A stretch of DNA of 64,000 nucleotides from Pseudomonadota bacterium (GCA_021790335.1 JAJYEE010000003.1:1-64000), one strand, 5' to 3'. Shown: positions 45,848 to 55,202, counted from the stretch's first letter. Notes: generated from the letters alone by a model not told the origin. Translations and numbers: made by a program.

Positions 45848-47989
45848 CTAGAGTGTTTCGGACAGCTCCTGTACGAGTTTCGCCTGGGCCGACCAAGGCT
45901 CGGCGCCGTTGGGACTCAGCCGGTGATAGATGCCGTCGGCGTCGAGGACCCAGGCGTGCGTATTGTCGCGCAGGTAATAGTTGAGTGATTCGCGCACCAC
46001 GCGCTCGTGCAGTTTGCGGTTTTCCACCGGGAAGGCGACTTCGACGCGCCTGAAAAAATTGCGGTCCATCCAGTCTGCGCTTGCACAGAAAACCTCTCCG
46101 CTGCCCGGTACGATTTCTGCATCCGGCATTCTGCCATCACCGGTGGGGCCCCGCCCCCCGTTGAGGAACCAATATACCCGGGTATGTTCCAGAAACCGAC
46201 CGACCACCGATCGGACGCGGATGTTCGCAGAAACGCCTGCCAGGCCCGGACGCAGGCAGCAGATGCCGCGCACAATCAGATCGATATGCACTCCGCAGGA
46301 CGAGGCATCGTACAGGGCCTGGATGATCTGAGGTTCCGTGATCGCATTCAATTTGGCGACGATGCGCGCCGGGCGGCCCTGACGTGCATGTTCAGCCTCG
46401 CGCTCGATGCGGCGCAGCAGTTCCGTATGCAGCGTAAACGGAGACTGCAGAAGCTTGGCAAGCTTTGGCACGCGCCCGAGGCTGGTCAGTTGCCGGAACA
46501 GCTTGTTCACGTCTTCGCCGATGGCGTCAGCGCAGGTGAACAGGCCGAAATCCGTATACAGGCGAGCGGTGCGGTCGTGGTAATTACCTGTTCCGAGATG
46601 GACGTAATGGCGCAGGCGACCACGTTCGCGCCGCACGATCAAAATCATCTTGGCATGGGTCTTATAGCCAACAACGCCGTAAACGACGTGCGCGCCAGCT
46701 TCCTGGAGTACGGTGGCGAGACCGATATTCGCCTCTTCGTCAAAGCGTGCACGCAGTTCAATTACCACCGTGACTTCCTTGCCGGCACGCGCGGCGTTCA
46801 CCAGCGCATCAACCAGCGCCGATTCCGGCCCGGTGCGATAGAGTGTCTGCTTTATGGCAAGCACCCTGGGGTCTGCTGCCGCCTGACGCACGAAATCGAT
46901 AACCGGCGCGAACGAATCGAAGGGATGATGGAGCAGGATATCGTCCTGCCGGATGGCGTCGAACAGGTTTTTGGCGCGCATCAGGCGGCGCGGCAGGCCG
47001 GGAGTGAAGGACGGGTACTTGAGGTCCGGGCGATCGACCATGTCGGCGACAGCCATCAGCCGATTGAGGTTCACCGGGCCGTTCACCTGGTACAGGTCCT
47101 GCGGTTCCAGCTCGAACTGTCGCAGCAGATAGCCGGCCATATCGGAAGGGCAGTTATCGGCGATTTCAAGCCGTACCGAGTCGCCATAGCGGCGCGCGGC
47201 CAGTTCGCCTTCGAGGGCACGCAGCAGATCCTGCGCTTCTTCCTCGTCTACAAACAGCTCGGAATTGCGCGTGACGCGAAACTGGTAACACCCGGTGACG
47301 TCCATCCCCGGAAACAGGTCGCCGACATGGGCATGGATAATGGAGGTGAGAAAGATAAATGAATTCGGCCCGTTAGAGCACTCTTTCGGCAGTCTGATCA
47401 CACGCGGAAGTGCGCGCGGGGCCTGCACGATGGCGATGCCACTGCGCCTGCCGAAGGCGTCATTTCCCCGCAGGGTTACCAGGAAATTCAGGCTTTTGTT
47501 CAGGATGCGCGGAAACGGATGTGCTGGATCGAGCCCCATGGGCGTGAGCATCGGCAACAGCTCGTTTTCGAAATGACGCTTTACCCATTCAGTAGCCGCG
47601 GGGCCCCATTCCGTGCGCCGCAAAAAGCTAATGTTTTCACGCTCGAGCGCGGGAATGAGTTCATCGTTTAACACCCGGTACTGCTCGTCCACCAGGCGGT
47701 GTGTTTCAGTGCTGATCTGCTGCAGCAGCTGCTGGGGATTGCGGTTGTCCGGGCCGGCATCCACCGAGCCCGAGGCGACCTGCTCCTGCAGGCGTGCCTT
47801 GCGTATCTCGAAAAATTCGTCGAGGTTGGTACTGGAAATGCACAAAAAACGCAGTCGCTCGAGCAGCGGCGTGTTCGCGTCCCTGGCCTGTTCGAGAACC
47901 CTGCCGTTGAATGCCAACAGACCCAGTTCCCGATTGAGCAGGAGGGCGGATTGCTGTGCTGGTTCAACGGCGGACTCGGCCACGCTCAT
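45848..47989 (-). CDS. ppk: Polyphosphate kinase 1
   Basis: A 713-residue PPK1. It starts in LLNRELGLLAFNGRVLEQAR, has ISSTNLDEFFEIRKARLQEQ, PYPFPFILNKSLNF-type core residues, and the catalytic region VLAIKQTLYRTGPES, KTHAKMILIVRRERGRLRHYVHLGTGNYHD (the phosphohistidine), with the second histidine in ADWMDRNFFRRVEVAFPVEN. It makes polyphosphate from ATP. The start at codon ATG 47989 (MSVAESAVE) is preferred to nine codons upstream. It is convergent with ppx. Confidence 0.93.
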   Translation of the reverse strand: MSVAESAVEPAQQSALLLNRELGLLAFNGRVLEQARDANTPLLERLRFLCISSTNLDEFFEIRKARLQEQVASGSVDAGPDNRNPQQLLQQISTETHRLVDEQYRVLNDELIPALERENISFLRRTEWGPAATEWVKRHFENELLPMLTPMGLDPAHPFPRILNKSLNFLVTLRGNDAFGRRSGIAIVQAPRALPRVIRLPKECSNGPNSFIFLTSIIHAHVGDLFPGMDVTGCYQFRVTRNSELFVDEEEAQDLLRALEGELAARRYGDSVRLEIADNCPSDMAGYLLRQFELEPQDLYQVNGPVNLNRLMAVADMVDRPDLKYPSFTPGLPRRLMRAKNLFDAIRQDDILLHHPFDSFAPVIDFVRQAAADPRVLAIKQTLYRTGPESALVDALVNAARAGKEVTVVIELRARFDEEANIGLATVLQEAGAHVVYGVVGYKTHAKMILIVRRERGRLRHYVHLGTGNYHDRTARLYTDFGLFTCADAIGEDVNKLFRQLTSLGRVPKLAKLLQSPFTLHTELLRRIEREAEHARQGRPARIVAKLNAITEPQIIQALYDASSCGVHIDLIVRGICCLRPGLAGVSANIRVRSVVGRFLEHTRVYWFLNGGRGPTGDGRMPDAEIVPGSGEVFCASADWMDRNFFRRVEVAFPVENRKLHERVVRESLNYYLRDNTHAWVLDADGIYHRLSPNGAEPWSAQAKLVQELSETL

Positions 47990-48358
47990 CTGATACTGCC
48001 TGTATGAAACACACAAATACCCACTTGAAATTATACCCTGACAATGTGACGGCAGTATTTCAGTATTTCGGCAACGGCAGGTCTCGGGCGCAGGTACCAG
48101 AACAGGATGGAGACCGGGTGCGTCTGCCGTGACCTCCGACTAGCGTCAGTTGCAGCAATAATCTGCAGTGATATTTCAGAAATAGCATACATGCCGTTAT
48201 TTATACGAAATATTTTTTCGGACGCACGGATTTCTTTATCCAGAGTACGTGCCTGTCATTATGAGAAATGACGCGCCTGTGTGGTGTGATTCGGAGTAGA
48301 ATTCCGGCCAGGGCGGTTTTTTGGGCTGGTACCAGAAAATAATCAATCAGGAGGCGCT
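47990..48358. other. Divergent ppk / DUF3562 intergenic region
   Basis: AT-rich patches near 48030 and 48190-48240 probably hold promoters for both genes; TATAAT occurs on the ppk strand near 48033. No clear Pho box was seen here. Confidence 0.4.
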
Positions 48359-48589
48359 ATGCCAGAAAAGCTCTACCGGAATGAGAGGGAGCGTGCGGTT
48401 CATCAGGACCTGATTCACGCACTTTCCCTTGAAAGCGGTCTGCCTGAAGGTAAAGTAGAGGCGCTTTACGAATCGGAACTCGCGAAACTCAAGAAGGGCG
48501 CAAAGGTCATGGAGTACCTGCCGGTGCTCATACGGCGCCGCATCAGGGAGACGCTCAAGAACGAAGGTCTGCCGGTTCACAATTCCTGA
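48359..48589 (+). CDS. DUF3562 family small protein
   Basis: A 76-residue soluble protein: MPEKLYRNERERAVHQDLIH, then LPEGKVEALYESELAKLKKG and MEYLPVLIRRRIRETLKNEG. This matches the DUF3562 pattern (a short helical domain ending in a YLP...RR.RE block), whose function is unknown. AGGAGG lies six bases before ATG 48359, a strong ribosome site. It is convergent with phoU. Confidence 0.75.
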   Translation: MPEKLYRNERERAVHQDLIHALSLESGLPEGKVEALYESELAKLKKGAKVMEYLPVLIRRRIRETLKNEGLPVHNS

Positions 48590-48613
48590 GCCGGCCGTGC
48601 CCGCCGGATCGCG

Positions 48614-49333
48614 CTAGCTATTTTTTCCTCCGAGGACTTCCTTCTCGATCTGCTCGAGGCTGATGTGCCGCACGTCCTTGCCCTTGACCAGGTAGATGAC
48701 GTACTCGCAGATGTTGCTGGCATGATCACCGATGCGTTCCAGTGCCCGCGCGGCCCAGATGACGTTCAGCATGCGGGTTATGGTTCGGGGATCCTCCATC
48801 ATGAACGTGATCATCTGGCGCATGACGCCGTCGTAATCCTGGTCCACCTTGATGTCTTCCTGGGCAGAGTGTACCGCCGCGGTGGCGTCCAGGCGTGCAA
48901 ACGCATTCAAGGCATCGCGCAGCATCTGTTGCACGCGGTTGCCGAGTGCCTGGATTTCCATGTAGTTGTTTTTCGGGCGCTCTTCCTGTGCCAGACGGAC
49001 TGCCATGCGTGCGATTTTCTCGGCCTCGTCGCCGATGCGCTCCAGATCCGTTATCGTCTTGATCACCGCCACGACCAGGCGCAGATCGCTGGCTGCCGGC
49101 TGGCGCTTGGCAATAATCTGGTTGCATTCCTCGTCGATCGACACTTCCATGCCGTTTACTTTGGTGTCGTCCACGATCACCGCCTCGCCCAGGTTTACGT
49201 CCCCCTTCACCAGGGACTCGATGGCGCGCTCGATCTGCCGTTCGACCAAGCCGCCCATCTGTAGAACACGGGTGCGGATGTCCTCCAGTTCTGCGTTGAA
49301 CTGGCGGGAAATGTGCGTATGAATCGGTTCCAT
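48614..49333 (-). CDS. phoU: Phosphate-signalling regulator PhoU
   Basis: A 239-residue protein of two three-helix bundles. It has HISRQFNAELEDIRTRVLQM, then DEECNQIIAKRQPAASDLRL and AHLERIGDEAEKIA-type repeats, found twice as DLERIGDEAEKIARMA and ALERIGDHASNICEYV. PhoU links PstSCAB to PhoR and represses the Pho regulon at high phosphate. It is last in the pst operon, 18 bases after pstB. Confidence 0.95.
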   Translation of the reverse strand: MEPIHTHISRQFNAELEDIRTRVLQMGGLVERQIERAIESLVKGDVNLGEAVIVDDTKVNGMEVSIDEECNQIIAKRQPAASDLRLVVAVIKTITDLERIGDEAEKIARMAVRLAQEERPKNNYMEIQALGNRVQQMLRDALNAFARLDATAAVHSAQEDIKVDQDYDGVMRQMITFMMEDPRTITRMLNVIWAARALERIGDHASNICEYVIYLVKGKDVRHISLEQIEKEVLGGKNS

Positions 49334-49350
49334 GGCCTGCGCTCCTCGGA

Positions 49351-50124
49351 TCAGCCGTAGCGGCCGGTAATGTAGTCTTCGGTCTGTTTTTGGCTCGGGT
49401 TCGTGAAAATGGCGTTCGTGTCGCCGAATTCCACCATTTCTCCGAGATACATGAATGCCGTGTAATCGGACACGCGGGCCGCCTGCTGCATGTTGTGTGT
49501 GACGATTACGATCGTGTAATTCTGCCTCAATTCATAAATCAGTTCTTCAATCTTTAGTGTCGAGATCGGGTCGAGGGCTGAAGCCGGTTCGTCCAGCAGC
49601 AGCACCTCCGGCTTGACCGCGATCGCGCGCGCGATGCACAGACGCTGCTGCTGGCCTCCGGAAAGACGCATGCCGCTCTGTCTGAGCTTGTCCTTGACCT
49701 CATCCCACAGCGCCGCCTGCCGCAATGCCGCTTCGACCCGGTCGTCCATGGCCCCCTTACCCATGTGTTCGTGCAGACGCACGCCGAAGGCAATGTTCTC
49801 GTATATCGTCATCGGGAAAGGCGTAGGTTTCTGGAAGACCATGCCTACCCTCGAGCGCAGGCGGTGCAGGTCCTGGCGCCGATCGAGGATGTTCTGTTTG
49901 TCGAGCAGCACTTCCCCGGTCGCCACCTGATTCGGATAGAGGGCGTACATGCGGTTGAAGACCCGCAGCAGCGTGGATTTGCCGCAGCCGGAGGGGCCGA
50001 TAAAAGCCGTGACCTCGCGCGTGGCAATGTCCAGGTTGATGTCCTTCAGCGCATGAAACTTGCCGTAGTGGAAATTCAGATTGCGGACGCTGATTTTCGG
50101 TTCCGGCGAAGCTGTACCGCTCAT
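49351..50124 (-). CDS. pstB: Phosphate ABC transporter ATPase PstB
   Basis: A 257-residue ABC ATPase with Walker [10 protein letters not shown], the phosphate-importer hallmark [13 protein letters not shown], the Q-loop [12 protein letters not shown], the signature [15 protein letters not shown] and Walker [14 protein letters not shown]. It powers phosphate uptake through PstC and PstA. It directly follows pstA with no gap (50124/50125), indicating translational coupling. Confidence 0.96.
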   Translation of the reverse strand: MSGTASPEPKISVRNLNFHYGKFHALKDINLDIATREVTAFIGPSGCGKSTLLRVFNRMYALYPNQVATGEVLLDKQNILDRRQDLHRLRSRVGMVFQKPTPFPMTIYENIAFGVRLHEHMGKGAMDDRVEAALRQAALWDEVKDKLRQSGMRLSGGQQQRLCIARAIAVKPEVLLLDEPASALDPISTLKIEELIYELRQNYTIVIVTHNMQQAARVSDYTAFMYLGEMVEFGDTNAIFTNPSQKQTEDYITGRYG

Positions 50125-50964
50125 TTAATTGTTCCTTTGCCTGATGAGGAAACGGGAAAAAATGCTCAACCCGAGTACTGCAAGAGTGGCGACAAGCGCC
50201 CCGGCCCAGGCCAGGTGCTGCCATCCGCTGTACGGACTCATAGCGAACTGGAAGATGGTGACTGGAACGTTGGCCATGGGCCTGGCGAGATTGGTGCTCC
50301 AGAACTGATCGTTAAGCGCTGTAAACAGCAGCGGCGCCGTTTCACCACTGATGCGCGCTACCCCGAGCAGCACCCCGGTCAGGATGCCGGAGCGTGCCGC
50401 CCGGTAGGTGACCTGGAGCACCACCCGCCAGTACGGTGATCCGAGCGCCATGGCCGCTTCGCGCATGGTGGACGGTACTAGGCGCAGCATTTCGTCGGTG
50501 GTACGCACCACGACCGGCAGCAGCACGATGGCCAGCGCCAGCCCTCCGGCGAGCCCGGAGAAATTTCCCATAGTTGTCACCACCGCGGAATAGACGAACA
50601 GCCCGAGTACGATGGAGGGCGCGCTCAGGAGAATGTCATTGAAAAAGCGCACGATCTCGCCGATGCGCTTGCGTCCGGCGAATTCAGCAAGGTAGGTGCC
50701 TGCCAGAACGCCGATGGGCGTGCCGACCACAATGCCGACGCCGATCATAATCAGGCTGCCCACGAACGCGTTTCGCAACCCGCCGGGAGCACCGGGCGGG
50801 GGCGTGTCCTGGGTAAAGAGACGCAGGCCGAGGCTGTGATAGCCGTAGCGAGCGGTGGTATAGAGGATCCAGAAGAGCCAGAAAAGTCCCAGCAGGGTGG
50901 TGAGGACCGCCATGCCCAGATTGAACACATTGGTGACACGGCGTCTGAGGTAGCGCAGATCCAC
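50125..50964 (-). CDS. pstA: Phosphate ABC transporter permease PstA
   Basis: A 279-residue permease with six hydrophobic helices. Hallmarks are GGLRNAFVGSLIMIGVGIVV, the coupling loop EMLRLVPSTMREAAMALGSP (EAA loop) and GILTGVLLGVARISGETAPL. It starts at a GTG following AGGAGA. Its pair is PstC, 14 bases upstream. Confidence 0.94.
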   Translation of the reverse strand: MDLRYLRRRVTNVFNLGMAVLTTLLGLFWLFWILYTTARYGYHSLGLRLFTQDTPPPGAPGGLRNAFVGSLIMIGVGIVVGTPIGVLAGTYLAEFAGRKRIGEIVRFFNDILLSAPSIVLGLFVYSAVVTTMGNFSGLAGGLALAIVLLPVVVRTTDEMLRLVPSTMREAAMALGSPYWRVVLQVTYRAARSGILTGVLLGVARISGETAPLLFTALNDQFWSTNLARPMANVPVTIFQFAMSPYSGWQHLAWAGALVATLAVLGLSIFSRFLIRQRNN

Positions 50965-50978
50965 GATGCGGATGTCTC

Positions 50979-51932
50979 CTATGCGGTTTCGCCCTGGGCG
51001 CGCTCCAGCCGCATCAGGAGCAGCTTGGCCAGAACCAGGATGATGAAAGTGATGACAAATAGGATGAATCCCAGCGCAATCAGGGATGACTTGTACAAGG
51101 GCGAAAAGGCTTCGGTGAACTCATTGGCCAGCGCTGCGGCGATCGAATAGCCGGGATTCAGCAGTGACGCACTGACGCTGTGTGCATTGCCGATTACGAA
51201 GGTCACAGCCATCGTTTCTCCCAGAGCGCGACCCAGTCCGAGGAATATGCCTCCGGAAACAGCGGTTCGCGTATAGGGCAGGACGACGTTGCGGACTACC
51301 TCCCATGTGGTTGCGCCGACACCGTAGGCGGACTCTTTCAGCAACGGTGGTGTAAGCAGGAAGACTTCGCGCATGATGGCCGCGATGAAGGGAATTATCA
51401 TGATGGCCAGAATGATTCCGGCTGTCAGCATGCCTATCCCGAACGGCGGTCCGCGAAACAGGGCGCCGATTCCCGGAATGGATCCAAGGTGGTCGTTGAT
51501 CCACGGCTCGTAATTCGAGAACCAGGGCGCGAACGAGAACAATCCCCACATTCCGAAAATGATGCTGGGAATGGCCGCAAGCAGTTCAATAGCAGCGGCG
51601 ACTGGCTGGCGCAGCCAGCGTGGCGCGAGTTCGGTGATGAAAAGTGCGATGCCGAGGCTTACGGGCACCGCGATGACTACCGCAATTAGCGAACTGACGA
51701 GGGTTCCGTAGATCGGGATCAACGCGCCAAACTTGTTGTTGGCGGGATCCCAGGCCTTGCTGATGAGAAAATGCCAGCCAAAGGTCTTGAAGGCGGCCCA
51801 GCCCTCATGCAGCAGTGCCAGGCAGATTGCCACCAGCAGTATCAGGACCAAGTAGGCCAGAACGGCCGTTGTGCCCTTGAATAGCGGGTCCCACAGACGG
51901 GTCAACCTGGACGACATTGGCGGCTTCTCCAC
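50979..51932 (-). CDS. pstC: Phosphate ABC transporter permease PstC
   Basis: A 317-residue permease with LIPIYGTLVSSLIAVVIAVP, SIIFGMWGLFSFAPWF, and the EAA loop LLKESAYGVGATTWEVVRNV followed by GGIFLGLGRALGETMAVTFV. The GTG at 51932 follows AGGAGA by five bases; an ATG at 51917 is possible. A terminator-like hairpin lies between it and pstS, so this gene and the rest of the operon should be expressed below pstS. Confidence 0.94.
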   Translation of the reverse strand: MEKPPMSSRLTRLWDPLFKGTTAVLAYLVLILLVAICLALLHEGWAAFKTFGWHFLISKAWDPANNKFGALIPIYGTLVSSLIAVVIAVPVSLGIALFITELAPRWLRQPVAAAIELLAAIPSIIFGMWGLFSFAPWFSNYEPWINDHLGSIPGIGALFRGPPFGIGMLTAGIILAIMIIPFIAAIMREVFLLTPPLLKESAYGVGATTWEVVRNVVLPYTRTAVSGGIFLGLGRALGETMAVTFVIGNAHSVSASLLNPGYSIAAALANEFTEAFSPLYKSSLIALGFILFVITFIILVLAKLLLMRLERAQGETA

Positions 51933-51999
51933 GGGATCTCCTGGGCACGGCCTGGTGAACGATAAAGACAGGGGGCAACTTATATCAAAGCGGACGAGG

Positions 52000-52029
52000 C
52001 AAGAAAAGAACGGGGCCGAAATGGCCCCG
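52000..52029 (-). terminator. Attenuating hairpin between pstS and pstC
   Basis: CGGGGCC (52011-52017) pairs with GGCCCCG (52023-52029) around five bases; on the minus strand it is followed by TTCTTTTCTT. It sits inside the operon after pstS and would lower expression of the membrane genes relative to the abundant binding protein. Confidence 0.75.
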
Positions 52030-52069
52030 TTTCAATACCAATTGCTGCGGAAGCCCCAACCAGACCGGG

Positions 52070-53116
52070 CTAGATACCCAGATTCTTTTTCCAGTACGCC
52101 TTGATGGCATTGATCGTGGGCGGCGGCAGCGGTCCGAAGGCAATGGATCGCGCCATGCTCTGGCCGTGCTCGAAGCCCCAGCGGAAGAATTTGACCACCT
52201 TCTCGTTGGAAGATTTGGGCGCGTTGGTACGCAGGATCTGCCACGTACAGCCCGAGATCGGCCAGGTGGTTGGACCGGGCTGATCTGTCAGGATTACATA
52301 GAAATCATGGGCCTTGGTGAAGTCCACATGGGATGCGGCCGCCTGAAAGCCCGCGAGGCTGGGGCTGACGAGACGGTGTTCGCGGTTGTACATCCGGGCA
52401 TAGGTCATGTGGTTTTCCAGTATGTAGGCATACTCGACGTAGCCGATTGAACCCCGGATACGCTGCACATAGGCCGCGACACCCTGATTGCCCTTGCCGC
52501 CGAGGCCTGTGGGCCAGGCGACGACGGTATTGGCACCGATCCTGTTTTTCCACTCAGGACTGACCTTCGACAGGTAGTTGGTGAACGTGAAGGTCGTGCC
52601 GGAGCCGTCGGAACGGTGGACCACCGCGATATCCAGGTCGGGCAGTTTCAGGCCGGGGTTCAGGGCCTGGATTTGAGGATCGTTCCACTTCGTGATCTCG
52701 TGGAGGTAGATCTTTGCAACGACCGGTCCGTCGAGCACGAGTTCGCCCGGCTTGATTCCGGGAACATTCATCACCAGATCCTCGCCGGCGATGGCCGTCG
52801 GAAACTGTATGAGATGGTGTTTACGCAAAAACTCGGGGGTCAGTGGCATGTCGCTCGCTCCGAACGCGACCGTGCCGGCCTCGATCTGGGCGATGCCTCC
52901 GCCCGAGCCGATGCCCTGGTAATTGACCCGTGTCCCCGTCTTCTGCTGGTAGGCGGCGGCCCACTTTACGACCAGCGGGTACACCCAGGTGCTGCCCGCA
53001 CCGGTAATTTCGTCCGCACGGGCAGTAGCGAGTCCCAGCGCCAACGCCAAGGTGCCGGCAGCGACTGCGAGTCTGCCTGCAGACAAGCGGCCCTTCAGTT
53101 GTACAGTGTTCGACAT
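52070..53116 (-). CDS. pstS: Periplasmic phosphate-binding protein PstS
   Basis: A 348-residue secreted protein with a signal peptide (AAGTLALALGLATARA, cut before DEITGAG). It carries ITGAGSTWVYPLVVKWAAAY, the phosphate site GIGSGGGIAQIEAGTVAFGA and SDMPL, and HRSDGSGTTFTFTNYLS. It delivers phosphate to PstCAB. Its start is 60-85 bases from a Pho box, so PhoB induction under phosphate limitation is expected. A terminator follows it. Confidence 0.95.
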   Translation of the reverse strand: MSNTVQLKGRLSAGRLAVAAGTLALALGLATARADEITGAGSTWVYPLVVKWAAAYQQKTGTRVNYQGIGSGGGIAQIEAGTVAFGASDMPLTPEFLRKHHLIQFPTAIAGEDLVMNVPGIKPGELVLDGPVVAKIYLHEITKWNDPQIQALNPGLKLPDLDIAVVHRSDGSGTTFTFTNYLSKVSPEWKNRIGANTVVAWPTGLGGKGNQGVAAYVQRIRGSIGYVEYAYILENHMTYARMYNREHRLVSPSLAGFQAAASHVDFTKAHDFYVILTDQPGPTTWPISGCTWQILRTNAPKSSNEKVVKFFRWGFEHGQSMARSIAFGPLPPPTINAIKAYWKKNLGI

Positions 53117-53169
53117 GTTGCTCTCCAGGAATTTTGGATAGATTTGTAACGGGCCGTATCATCCAAGCG

Positions 53170-53201
53170 TTACATGACAGTTTAATGAACAAATATGACA
53201 G
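53170..53201 (-). promoter_or_regulatory. Pho box upstream of pstS
   Basis: On the minus strand CTGTCAT occurs at 53201-53195 and again at 53180-53174, with the partial copy GTTCAT at 53190-53185 between. The 10-11-base spacing of direct repeats with AT-rich linkers matches PhoB-binding boxes (CTGTCAT plus four AT). The box is 58-85 bases before the pstS ATG. Confidence 0.85.
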
Positions 53202-53359
53202 AAATGTGAATTTTTATTCCTATGTAGATTCAATCCATTAGTGCTATATCCAGAAACCGGAGCAGACCACCCAGGGTGATGGAGGATGAGCCGCTGGGCG
53301 GACGCGGGAAGCGGGCGGTGGGCAGTGGTTGTGCATCGGGCAGCGCGCGATATCTAGAC

Positions 53360-53815
53360 TCAGTCCGCATCCATGCGTTCCAGCATTTTCATACCGCCGA
53401 TCATTCCTTCGACTCGGCTTCGGATATCATCGCGCAGCATGCGCCAGGACTGCAGGACGCCTGCTTCATTCTCACTGCCCTGGATGGGATTGGCCAGCGG
53501 CCAGTGCCTTTTCTGCACGCCAGCAGGGAGCGCCGGACACTGCTCATCCGCGCCGCGGCAGACTGTGACCACCAGGTCTGCCCAGGCCAGCATCCCGGGC
53601 ACCAGACAAAGCGAGGGCTGGCGCGAGATGTCGACGCCGGCCTCGCCCATGACGGTGACCGCGCAAGAACAAGAATTCGTGCCGTGGGGTCCGATTACTG
53701 TCGAGCGTGCCACAATTCGCCCGCCGCTGAGATGGTTCGCCCAGCCCGCGGCCATCTGCGACTGGCAGGGGCCTCCGGTGCCGAGGAACAATACGTGTGC
53801 GCTGCGCTTGTACAC
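53360..53815 (-). CDS. ArsC-like (low-molecular-weight phosphatase fold) protein with lost nucleophile
   Basis: A 151-residue protein of the thioredoxin-linked arsenate reductase family. The P-loop in active members is CTGNSCRS; here it is GTGGPCQS, so the nucleophilic cysteine is glycine and the phosphate-holding arginine is glutamine. The resolving pair is kept (VVTVCRGADEQCPALP). The rest (QMAAGWANHLSGGRI, MGEAGVDISRQPS) is well preserved. It is therefore probably inactive as an arsenate reductase, or is binding-only. The GTG at 53815 is the best start; the frame is open upstream. It precedes pstS and follows the ATP-grasp gene by 67 bases. Confidence 0.7.
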   Translation of the reverse strand: MYKRSAHVLFLGTGGPCQSQMAAGWANHLSGGRIVARSTVIGPHGTNSCSCAVTVMGEAGVDISRQPSLCLVPGMLAWADLVVTVCRGADEQCPALPAGVQKRHWPLANPIQGSENEAGVLQSWRMLRDDIRSRVEGMIGGMKMLERMDAD

Positions 53816-53882
53816 CGGCTCCCTCAAAGCGGGCTTATGAACCCCTGTAGGCGCGTAAGCGGCCCGGTGTGCCCTGCGCTGC

Positions 53883-55202
53883 TCAAGCCTGGGGTTCGCA
53901 TGAGGGGTCGGGAAGGAAAACCGGCGCGAAGCCTCCGCCGGGGGTGCGGAAATTGGTCGTTTGGCCGCGGTACAGGCGTGCAGACAGGAGCTGCACGGAG
54001 CCGTCATAGACGTAGTTGCGCATATCGAGCTTCAGGCTGATTTCTTCGCCGCCGACGCGCAGCCGGCGTTCGCTCGGCGGTATGGTCTCCTGGGCCACGA
54101 ATTGCCCGGCGATGATCTCGGACCAGGCGCGCTTGGTGAGTTTATCGCCGCGATACGCCGCTTTGCCGCCATAGCCGGACACCGGCTTGAAAAACAGCCG
54201 GCGACGGTCTGTCCACAGGTCATCACGGCGGTCCGGCTCGATCAGTGTCGTATGGGGGATGCCGGCGCGCAGAATTCGCTGCGTATCTTCGGTCACCCCC
54301 CAAGCAGCCAGGCGGTTCGCATCGATGAGCACGGACAGATTGCGCTTGTCCGCGTACAGCGCATGGGCGCGGGGATGTGGTGTCAGCACGACGGCGCCTT
54401 CGGCGTAGGCGGTGCGCAGCGGCTCATGTACCGGCTGCTCCAGGGAGAAATCGGTCAGGCGGTTGTACACCAGATCGATGCGCAACCCCTGATGCCAGAG
54501 TGCGCCGCTGCGATAGGCAAGGTCCTTGGCGTCCGCGATGACGCATTTCAGTCCATGCCGGCTGAACATCTGCTTGAAAAGCACGAACTCGGGATTTAGG
54601 TACTGGTGCGGCGGATCGTCATCGACGATGGCGACGACCGCCGGGCGACTGTTACCACGCTGCAGGCTCCACTCGGCAAGAAACATCTCGAAAAATGTCT
54701 GTTCGAGCGATTTCAGGCCTATGGGGCCCGTAGCCAGCTGCCGGACCTGGTCACAGCATGCACGCTGCGCGCGCGCAAGCACCGTGTTGAGAAGCGCCCC
54801 GCCGGCATTGGTGTTTATTTCGATGAGTCGTGGCCCGTCCGGGGCGAGATGGAAATCGTATCCCAGGAATACCCCGCGTGGCCCGTGATCGAGCCGGGCG
54901 ACCGCAGGGGCCCAGCCGAGGACGGTCTCGCGATAGCCGGGTAGAGCGACAACACTCTCCACGGCACGGATTATTGCCGCCATGCGTTCCACGTCCGGAC
55001 GCGATATGAATACGGCGGAAGCACTGAACAGGTACGGCCGGGATTCGATAATCGAGTGATAGAGATCGCGGTTCTCGGCATCCTGTTCGAGTTCGCGGCG
55101 CAATGCATCTGCATCGATGCTGATGCAATGGCAGTCGCGATTCAGAATCCGCGCCAGCTCTTCGCTGTTGTCGTCGGGCGACCCGGATCCGGTCGCAATC
55201 AT
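53883..55202 (-). CDS. ATP-grasp-like protein of unknown function
   Basis: A protein of about 439 residues that I cannot name. It shows ATP-grasp features: LIEINTNAGGALLNTVLARA (metal-binding E-x-N), RRLFFKPVSGYGGKAAYRGD (a lysine and glycine-rich loop) and GQFVAQETIPPS (an adenine-side strand). The order, with the acidic E-x-N before the lysine loop, suggests a circularly permuted arrangement as in glutathionylspermidine synthetase-like ligases. No signal peptide. The start is uncertain: ATG 55202 lacks a ribosome site, and conserved features begin around residue 25. It is upstream of the ArsC-like gene on the same strand, in the Pho region. Confidence 0.6.
   Translation of the reverse strand: MIATGSGSPDDNSEELARILNRDCHCISIDADALRRELEQDAENRDLYHSIIESRPYLFSASAVFISRPDVERMAAIIRAVESVVALPGYRETVLGWAPAVARLDHGPRGVFLGYDFHLAPDGPRLIEINTNAGGALLNTVLARAQRACCDQVRQLATGPIGLKSLEQTFFEMFLAEWSLQRGNSRPAVVAIVDDDPPHQYLNPEFVLFKQMFSRHGLKCVIADAKDLAYRSGALWHQGLRIDLVYNRLTDFSLEQPVHEPLRTAYAEGAVVLTPHPRAHALYADKRNLSVLIDANRLAAWGVTEDTQRILRAGIPHTTLIEPDRRDDLWTDRRRLFFKPVSGYGGKAAYRGDKLTKRAWSEIIAGQFVAQETIPPSERRLRVGGEEISLKLDMRNYVYDGSVQLLSARLYRGQTTNFRTPGGGFAPVFLPDPSCEPQA

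Noticed and set aside
46007..47362. A 451-codon plus-strand open frame
   Set aside because: It is antisense to ppk, whose catalytic motifs occupy the same bases.
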